Assembly: GCA_020205615.1 (NCBI GenBank)
Contig: CM035152.1
Location: 153,632,778-153,696,777, forward strand
Direction: 5' to 3'
DNA from: Panax quinquefolius
Lineage: Eukaryota; Streptophyta; Magnoliopsida; Apiales; Araliaceae
DNA length: 64,000 nucleotides
The notes under the pieces were generated by a model, which saw only the letters and a list, made by a program, of their open reading frames with translations, was not told where the DNA came from and searched no databases. Of this stretch, positions 56,768 to 64,000 are shown piece after piece; within the stretch, counting starts at the first letter, position 1, and the number at the start of each line of letters is the position of its first letter. The position numbers were made by a program, and so were the translations under genes.

Positions 56768-58643
56768 TGTTAGGTTTGTAATATTCATGTGCGCAATCAA
56801 ATTGCATAAAAGTGCTAAGTCATGTAAAAATCGAGTTTAAAATTATTTACAAACCATAAACCCGGATCACCCTTTATGCATAATTATTAATTAAACGAAA
56901 AGATAAAGAATAAAATCATACCCTTGAAGATCGAGCTTCCTCAGGTACAAGTTCACCTCCAAATCCTTTCGCATTCAACTTGAATCCACCGGGGTTTTGT
57001 TCCTTCCTTTGATCAACGTTAGCCACCCAAATGTTTGGCCTCTGGAGGTGATCCACCAAGGAAGAAGAAAATTCAAGAAGAAGGGTATTAATCAACCTTA
57101 GGTTTTCCTATCTCTATAGAAAAGGCGTACTCTCAACAAATTGGAATTATTACGTATGTTGAAAAAATCAACAACCCCTTTACCCATAATAAGACTCTCT
57201 TATTAATAGATGTGGGCAACCCACCTTAACAATTAAGGAATTGGGTTTTATTTAATTAATTAAATTCTTTTAATTAATTAAGCTCCCTAATCTTATTAGG
57301 GATAATTAATTAAACTCTTTAATTAATTTAACCTCCTAATCCTATTAGGAATAAATGAGAGTACTTATATTAAATTAATTCCTAAACTCTTTAGAAATTA
57401 AAATAATAATAATTGTAATAATATTAATAAGACTCTCTTATTAATTTATATTTAATATTTCTAAAATATTAAATAATAAATATTAAGCTATTTAATTTAT
57501 TCTATCACCATAGATTAAATTAAATATACTTAATATATTATTACGATTATGCCATTAACTTCTTAAATAATTATTCTTCCTTTTATGGTATGCGACCTTT
57601 TAGGTTCTCCATATTAAACTGGTTGTGAATAAATCAATTAGAACAATTCTAATCTTATTTAAATAAATAAATTAAACAATTAATTAATTTAAATAAATAA
57701 TATTTATTCTACAATAGGGATAAGCCTCCTGCAACGATCAACGACTTTCCGGATAATATAGATTTCAACATTAATCATTAAAGAACCTTTGAGTAAATAG
57801 TTACTTGTATAATTCAATCCTTCCACCATACAATGTCCCAATTAAATATAAGACATGAAATTTCATCAAGTTTTATTTTATTTAATTATATGTATTTCGA
57901 TCCTTAAATGCACAACTCCAAATAATGCAAATTAGAAACTCCTTTCTAATTTCATTCTCGCCGCCAAGGACTCACCGAGTTGTCATTTATCGAATCACAT
58001 AGACATTTCTTTTTTTATTTGAAGTGGTAGATTCTTTATTGATCATACATTATCTCCATGTATAACTTATTATACCCAAGCATACCCTTTGATATACCCT
58101 AAGGGTCTTAAGGAATAAGTCAAAGTATAACTCATCATACATAAGATACTATGATGATCTCAAGTCCAAGGATTACTTGTACTACTATCACTACAGGAAT
58201 TCCTATTGACAGGCAAATAAAACTCCATTAGGTATTCCTTAGCGAGCCACGTTCAATGAACTTATTCTCTAATAAGCACCTACATACTTGCTTTAGTGTC
58301 TCCACACAAATGATCATGAGATCAATCATCCTCATCCAACGAAATGAAGCAACGTATGTACCAATCTATCCGGATTCACTAATCCCCAATTTAGTAATCC
58401 AATGATTGGGAACTATTTTAGTTTTAAGCTTTCTAAGAATTTAGATCTCATTAGAATGATCATCATCATTATTCTAAAAGCATTGCTTAAAACTATGGGT
58501 TTATCATATATTATAAAACAACATCATGTAGATAATTAAAAGCCTTTAATAAATTAATACTTTTTATTAATAAATGAATAAGATTGTTACAAAGTATATG
58601 CTTTATCATCAAACATGATTGGCTTGTGTGCATACTACTTTCA
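56768..58643 (-). repeat. Solo copia LTR in the chromovirus
   Basis: 1876 bp of the same LTR as at 34759 and 41853, with the same orientation. cgtac is duplicated at 56763-56767 and 58644-58648. It splits the last codons of the chromovirus polyprotein. Confidence 0.95.
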
Positions 58644-58648
58644 CGTAC

Positions 58649-58960
58649 CTGGTATGCCGAAGAGGTGAGGTTACCTTGACTTCATTTCAGATTCTAACTC
58701 TTGAGGCATAACCTTTGAGTGTTGAATGTGATCCTTCTTATCCAAGATTTTAACACGTATCTCCTCATACGTTAAATCTTCTGCTATCTCGTCTAGCTCT
58801 AATTCAATAATGTGGTTTGGGTCATCCATATATTTACGTAACATCGATATGTGAAAAACGTTATAAACACGCGACATACTTAGCGGTAAGGCGAGTCTAT
58901 AAGCCACAGTTCCCACTCGATCGAGGATTTCGAATGGCCCAATTAAATCGAGGGTTGAGA
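58649..58960 (-). pseudogene. Chromovirus integrase C-terminus and chromodomain remnant
   Basis: Minus strand: GPFEILDRVGTVAYRLALPL then SRVYNVFHISMLRKYMDDPN, the conserved end of chromovirus integrases. It is followed by EDLTYEEIRVKILDKKDHI, the lead-in to the chromodomain. Part of the chromodomain is missing; a QELESEMKSR piece remains. A one-base change then gives a stop where YPHLF is expected. The last codons (FEDKIS) lie beyond the solo copia LTR near 56745. The integrase catalytic core is absent. The chromodomain would target integration to marked chromatin. Confidence 0.88.
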
Positions 58961-59039
58961 TTTCCTCTCTTCATCGACTCTTGCTTCTAGAATAACGCCT
59001 TCTTGAACCTTCTTCTTCGTATTCATCAGCTCCGGGTCT

Positions 59040-59480
59040 GTAGCTTGAGCGACTTTTAACTTTATCGATTAAAGTCGATTCTATTCGTATATTTGATACC
59101 ATGTGGGTCCCTAGAGTCTTTAACTCTATCTTCATCATTTGTAAGTTATACGAAATGAGTTTTTGTGTTAACAAGTCACACTCGTAACTGCATACGATCT
59201 TCTACTCAACGCGTCAGCTACCATATTCGCTCTTCCACGATGATATTGAATGGTATGGTCGTAATCTTCAACAGCTCGAGCCAACGTCCTTGGCGCATTA
59301 TACGTTCGTTTTGGTTGAAAAAATATTTAAGGGTTTTAGAAATGGGTTTTGTACTGGGGTCAATACAAAATTCGATTTCACGCTTTGGGGGTAGGCTAAG
59401 AAGTCTTCAGGAATATGTTAGGAAATTTATTAACGATAGAAAAAAAAACTGTGACTCTAATCCCAAGACTTGGATAGTAT
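59040..59480 (-). pseudogene. Chromovirus RT and RNase H scraps
   Basis: Near 59450-59340 the minus strand has the start of RT: VNKFPNIFLKTS then PTPKREIEFCID. It jumps straight to the end of RNase H, KYFFNQNERIMRQGRWLELL, and, one frame over, DYDHTIQYHRGRANMVADAL at about 59270-59210. A linker piece (THMVSNIRIESTLIDKVKS) follows at 59110-59050. The whole catalytic RT core, including YVDD, and most of RNase H are missing. The plus-strand frame at 59165-59641 is a shadow. Confidence 0.85.
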
Positions 59481-59589
59481 GTCACATTGATACCTATCAA
59501 CTTGTCACCATTATTCACGGCTTCCCCTACAGAAAGTCCGCTTTTGCATTCCATGTAAGGAAGTCACCAAATGAAAGGCTCAGGGCTCT

Positions 59590-60010
59590 TTACTTATGGC
59601 TTAATATAACAGTGATTGGCTTTAGTGGTTTGGTTGCTTGAATTCGTATAACAGGTTGGTTAGGAATATGAAAGCTAACAACCTTATGAAAATAATAAAT
59701 TTTAGCATGATGAGTAGTTAACCAATTGATTCCTAAAATCACATCAAGGGCAAGTAATTTTAAAGAGATAAGATCGACAGGTAACGTGAAAGTGTCGATT
59801 TGAATCAACAAGATTTATAAACAGTGGAAGGTAACGAAGGTTTCTACTAACAAAGTTTCAACCAATAAGTTAAAGTCTAACTTCTCAGGGGTCAAATTTA
59901 AATGTTGAGCGCAAAGAAGAGAGATAAAAAGAATGGGTAGAACCCAGATCTAATAAGGTATAGACTTCGCAAGAATTTATAATTAACTAACCCGTGCTAA
60001 CTTCGTCGGG
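59590..60010 (-). pseudogene. Chromovirus protease, broken
   Basis: Near 59950 the minus strand reads TLLDLGSTHSF, the active-site motif with DSG altered to DLG. After frameshifts and stops, 59811-59590 gives LALDVILGINWLTTHHAKIY, the family's DVILGMDWL signature, and SFHIPNQPVIRI. It would process the polyprotein. The altered active site and broken frame make it inactive. Confidence 0.85.
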
Positions 60011-60119
60011 TTACTCACTTCTTGAGAAGTCACGAAAAACGCTTCTTCCCGAAACTACGTACTTTGTTTTGTCCAGATTCCGCCTTTGGTGCCACCGCCC
60101 CAACTAGACTTGATTTTTG

Positions 60120-61232
60120 TCATGGACAAAATTGAGCTATGTGACCGCTTTTTTCCACAACTAAAACATACCTTGGAAGGCTATGAATCAGCTTTGGACT
60201 TATGTGTCCTCCTCTCCGCATCTCAGAAGATCTAACCAAGGTACGTTCTCCTCCCTAGAATTTGTTCTTTGGTGTTGGTTTCTTTACCAACGCCTTCCCA
60301 TCATCGTTAAATCTTCTCTTCTTAAATTTTTCACTTCTATTATCTTGGCCATGATTACCACCGAACTGGTTACCATTCTTGGCATTATAATTTCCCCCAC
60401 GATGGTTATCATTGTTCCGATGGCCATTGCCACAGGTACGATTATTATCGTGTTGTTGGTTGTTGCCTTTTGGTTGTGCTGACTCAGTATCGCGCTCCAA
60501 TAATTGAGCCATATTCACAACATCTGAATATAAACAAAGTTTGTGAGAAATGAGGTATTGACGTATATCAGGTTTTAAACCTCTTAGAAACATTCGCGTC
60601 ATTTGCTCCTCATTATCGACTAAATGGGATGCAAACCGGGATAACTCTGTAAATTTAGCCTCGTATTACGACACGGTCATATTGTTTTGCTCCAACTTGA
60701 TGAATTTCACCTCCATGTGACGAATACTTTCGGGAAAGTACTTGTCGTTGAACAACTCTTGGAACTTCAACCAAGACATCTTGAGTGCGACAGGCTGGGT
60801 ATGCTTTACAGATTCCCACCAATAATCTGCCTCTTCACGTAACATAAAGGTGGCGAAGGAAACCTTTTGCTCCTCTGAGAATTCTAAGACATCAAATATC
60901 TTGGTGATTTGCTTTATCCACGTCTCCGCCTTAAGTGGTTCTGGCTTTCCCAAAAACTCCGGCGGTCCCAGCTCCTTGAACTGCTTAGCAGTGACAATCC
61001 GAGAGTTGGCAATGTTTCCACCTAAATTTTGAACAGGAGTCTTTCTCGCCTGATGTTGCATGAATTGCATAAAGCCTCTGAACATCTCATCGTTCATCAT
61101 CTGATCGGTGTTGTTATTTACCTGAGGATTATTGTCTTCCTGTTGCACATTATCCTGGGTATTTATCGTTGGTGACTCAACGGTCTCATGAGCTTCATTG
61201 CTGATCTCAACATTTTGAGATGCCATTTTCAA
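60120..61232 (-). pseudogene. Chromovirus gag with zinc knuckle
   Basis: The frame starts at 61232 (MKMASQNVEISNEAHETV). It carries the gag core GPPEFLGKPEPLKAETWIKQ, REEADYWWESVKHTQP, LFNDKYFP and KFIKLEQNNMTVS. One taa at 60666 interrupts it where a Gln is expected (before YEAKFTELS). It continues in the same frame to MFLRGLKPDIRQYLISHKLC and an Asn/Gly/Lys-rich nucleic-acid-binding tail. Near 60168-60122 a CCHC knuckle (CFSCGK, then GHIAQFC) is put out of frame by one extra A in a homopolymer. Of all the retroelement genes here this is the least damaged. Confidence 0.92.
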
Positions 61233-61399
61233 ACACTGTCACAAAACAAGGGTTAATTGACATATCACATATTATCCCTATACTCTGACCGACTAATTAA
61301 ATACCAAATAAACTTAGGTAGGTCATACTAGCGAAGGAATTCCTCGTCTCTCCCCTCCTAGTTCTTGTCTCACATCTCAGCCAGAGATCATATCCCTAA

Positions 61400-61411
61400 G
61401 CTTTGATACCA
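61400..61411 (-). other. Primer-binding site of the chromovirus
   Basis: Minus strand tggtatcaaagc, close to the initiator Met tRNA complement tggtatcagagc. It sits 2 bp from the LTR if the LTR is taken to end in the catcacatcaca variant (61414). Confidence 0.85.
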
Positions 61412-61413
61412 AC

Positions 61414-64000
61414 TGTGATGTGATGTGACGCCCCCAAAATAGGTATACATCACCCATTTTGAGTCGTCAATAACATGGTACAGAAACAACTACAACTTTA
61501 TTAATACAACATAAAAACTGTGAGTTTAAATACAGATATTGCCATCTAGATAATATTCACACCCATATAAGTCCTCATTACAATTATTGGTACATTATTT
61601 TACAAAAATAGTGAGGACTACTAAAACAACTCTCTAGAATCATCATTCCATACCCCGACTAGAACTCGCTACTTTCTCGCCTCCTGAGAAGAAAAATGGA
61701 ACAAAAAGGAAAAGGGCGAGCTCAACTAGTCCTGTAAAGAATATTATGACTAAGATAATATAGAACAAATTATCGTTAGTCTTCAATAGGGAAAAATCTG
61801 ATAAAATACAATAGACAACAAATTTCAGATCAATATTCGTAGCGGAAATAATAATTCATAGATGAGTTACGTAGAGAATGAAATCTACTATAATCTATGA
61901 ATTTAAAAGTCCATCGTCATTATTTTATCCTGTAACATCAATCAATATTCATCTTGAATCAAATATTCATCTTTACACTACAAAAGCCAAAGATATTCAT
62001 CGACCGTCATGTTCATCTCAACACTGCTCATCTTTGCACTACGAGCCAAAGATATTCATCGAAAATCATTAATCTTTTGCACTACAAAGCCAAAGATATT
62101 CAAGAATATCATCATTTAGGATCGAGGATGATGAAAATATTTAAAAGAAAACCGAATCCAGTGAAACAAAAGAACAAATATTAAGGATTCGTACTTTAAA
62201 CAATCCGAGTTCAAAAATACTTCATAAATAATCATAATGAAGTAAAATTCAAGAATGATCAAAACATGGATACAATCAAAGCTAGTATCCATAATCGATA
62301 TTTTAGGAAAAAAATGAAAATTTAATTTTTCTGTGAATAGTGCCGTATTCGTGAATAGTGCCGTATACGCGAATAGTATCGTATACGTGAATAATAACCC
62401 CGACACTAAAAGATAAGAATTTTACAAGAAAAATCTAACCAATAATCCGACATAATGATATTAGAAGAAATAATATCATTTTTAAAAAAAATAACATCCC
62501 TTACCTCGAAAAGAATAAGATTTCCGGCCGAATATCGATATAACGTTTGAAGGAACTTGCACCGGATATAGCAACACTCAAAGTATCAAAATACGCTCGA
62601 TAATATAGAGAAAGAAAACTTCAGTTTCGGTGTGATTTTCAATTCTAACCAAAGCACCCTATTTATAGAAATCGCTTAGAACACCAAAGCGTAAAAATTT
62701 ATTAAAATAATTTTATTTATTAAATATTCAAGCCCACCACCAAAGAATCTGAATTCAGCTCATTTACCACACATGTGGGATTGCAAAAAATGTTTTTCTT
62801 GAATAAAACAATTAAAACTTTCAAAAATCAATTATTCCAGAACTTCGGAACTTCAATAATTCATAATAAATCGCCCTTTTATCAGAAAAATTCAAACCTC
62901 ATGTCTTTTTCATAGGAAATTCCATTCTCTACAACTTTGCAGAAGAAAGTTTTTCCAAATTCCAAACAAAAATTGACTGAAATCCACAAACGGACGATTT
63001 TACAGGCTATAATCAAATTTCAGTCAAGAAATGAGGTCCACAAACATGAAAAACATGTTTTAAATATTTATTGCAACAAAAATACTCTTCCTCCTCATTT
63101 ATTCATATATCCCACATTCATTGTAAAAATATCACCATTATTATAATATTAAAATATAATAATATATTTAAATGAATTATTTTATCGAGAAAGATAAAAT
63201 ATCAATTTTCAACAATTGTCACATTAAAAATTTTCTCCATCTATATCCACATGAAATGAATATTTTTCTTATCATATAAATCAATAATTAATTATTCACA
63301 AATAATATTATAGAATCACAATTAAAGGTCAGAAATGAAATGCAAACAGTTTCAGGCTCGATTTATACTTTCCGACTAAAAGTTCGATTTGAGCTCGACT
63401 CGAAATATAAATGAGTCAAATATGAGCACATTTTAAAGTTCGATAAATTACTCGAACCTTCTCAAATTGTAATTTTCTAACTATACTCGGATCATATTCA
63501 TTGAAAAGTTCAAACCGCTTCTAGTTCGATTCTAATCGTGTTTCGACTCGTTAACTAAATGAGCCTCAATCAAACCTTATTTTATACTCGATAAATTTTA
63601 TGAACCAAATACGAGCAACTCAATACCTTGATTGACTCAAATTGCGTTACACCCTTAATCACAATATCGGCAACCAGTGCTTCCCAAGAAAGAGGGGATT
63701 TCAATAAGGATTTCTCCTCATCATGCGTAATTAGGTGACCAAACCTCTCCTTGATGTAACTTTCTTTACATTGCCAATAATGTTATCTAATAATATTATT
63801 CAAATAATATGAATTATTGATCCGATAATAAAAAATATCAGTAGTGACAATTATTGAAACAACAATAATATAAAATATCAACGTAGCAATTATCAAGCAA
63901 TAAAAAAATATTGAACAAAGAATTCATCATAATAATTATTAAGTAGTGCCTTCTTACGTAAGAATCAATAATTGGTGTAATACTGCAATGCTACCGTGTT
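61414..64000 (-). repeat. 5' LTR of the chromovirus (runs off window)
   Basis: Matches 53317-56040 along its visible length. The inner edge has a small tgtga reiteration (tgtgatgtgatgtgacgcc), so the border is 61414 or 61424. The outer end lies beyond 64000, so the element's target duplication cannot be seen. Confidence 0.9.
63322..63656. mobile_element. hAT-type MITE inside the 5' LTR
   Basis: aatcacaa is duplicated at 63314-63321 and 63657-63664. The sister LTR at about 55350-55375 shows the uninterrupted site (cagaatcacaagatcgcaaacc). The 335-bp insert is rich in ctcgatt/gagtcaa words typical of hAT MITEs. Its terminal repeats are degenerate (taaaggtcagaaatg and taagggtgtaacgc). Confidence 0.85.

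Larger units (their letters stand above)
52649..64000 (-). mobile_element. Tekay/Del-like chromovirus, internally deleted, with nested insertions
   Basis: Read on the minus strand: 5' LTR from beyond 64000 to 61414, primer-binding site, gag with zinc knuckle, protease, scraps of RT and RNase H, integrase C-terminus with chromodomain remnant, and 3' LTR (56734-52649). The chromodomain and LTRs longer than 2 kb suit the Tekay/Del branch of Ty3/gypsy. Nested inside are a solo LTR of the same family (53317-56040), a solo copia LTR (56768-58643) and a hAT MITE (63322-63656). Confidence 0.88.

Noticed and set aside
59165..59641. 158-residue plus-strand open frame
   Set aside because: It is antisense to chromovirus RT and RNase H fragments that are clear on the minus strand.

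Overview
The window is nuclear DNA from a flowering plant, most likely a eudicot. The evidence is two plant-specific gene families (a subgroup-22 R2R3-MYB and an ATL-type RING-H2 gene), plant LTR-retrotransposon lineages (Tat/Ogre and Tekay/Del-like Ty3/gypsy, and Ty1/copia), plant hAT, Mutator-like and Stowaway elements, long AT tracts, and no bacterial-style operons. Almost all of it is repeat sequence. I find three ordinary host genes. Only one of them, a two-exon gene for the 25-residue ribosomal protein eL41 (13.13-13.34 kb, minus strand), looks intact. The MYB gene (3.4-9.1 kb) is split by a Tat-like element with a clean target-site duplication. The RING gene (50.24-50.73 kb, minus strand) carries a 14-bp tandem duplication that shifts the frame ahead of its RING domain.

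Layout. 1-3.4 kb: end of a chromovirus LTR, a Stowaway MITE and a hAT element. 3.4-9.1 kb: the MYB pseudogene with a 4.9-kb non-autonomous Tat element inside it. 9.3-14.9 kb: hAT, hairpin and Mutator-like MITEs around eL41. 14.9-16.1 kb: a truncated Ty3/gypsy gag. 16.5-25.2 kb: an Ogre/Tat-like element with two LTRs, tandem arrays and no recognisable pol. 25.2-45.5 kb: a Tat element with gag, protease, RT, two RNase H domains and integrase on the plus strand, and a spliced antisense gene on the minus strand. Its pol is interrupted by a solo chromovirus LTR (27.9-30.4 kb) and its antisense gene by a whole Ty1/copia element (34.8-43.7 kb). 45.5-48.8 kb: a MITE and long TTA/TAA microsatellites. 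48.8-52.4 kb: the RING gene between two inverted-repeat elements of about 1.35 kb each. 52.6 kb to the right edge: a minus-strand Tekay-like chromovirus. Its 3' LTR holds a solo LTR of the same family, its chromodomain holds a solo copia LTR, and its 5' LTR, which runs off the window, holds a hAT MITE.

Relations between parts. The same repeat families recur. The chromovirus LTR is present five times, the copia LTR three times and the Tat LTR type four times, so insertion order can be read from nesting and target-site duplications. Most retrotransposon genes are broken by internal deletions and by stop codons that look like C-to-T changes, as expected of old, methylated copies. All positions come from reading the sequence by eye. 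Lineage names rest on motif recognition, and I could run no database search.
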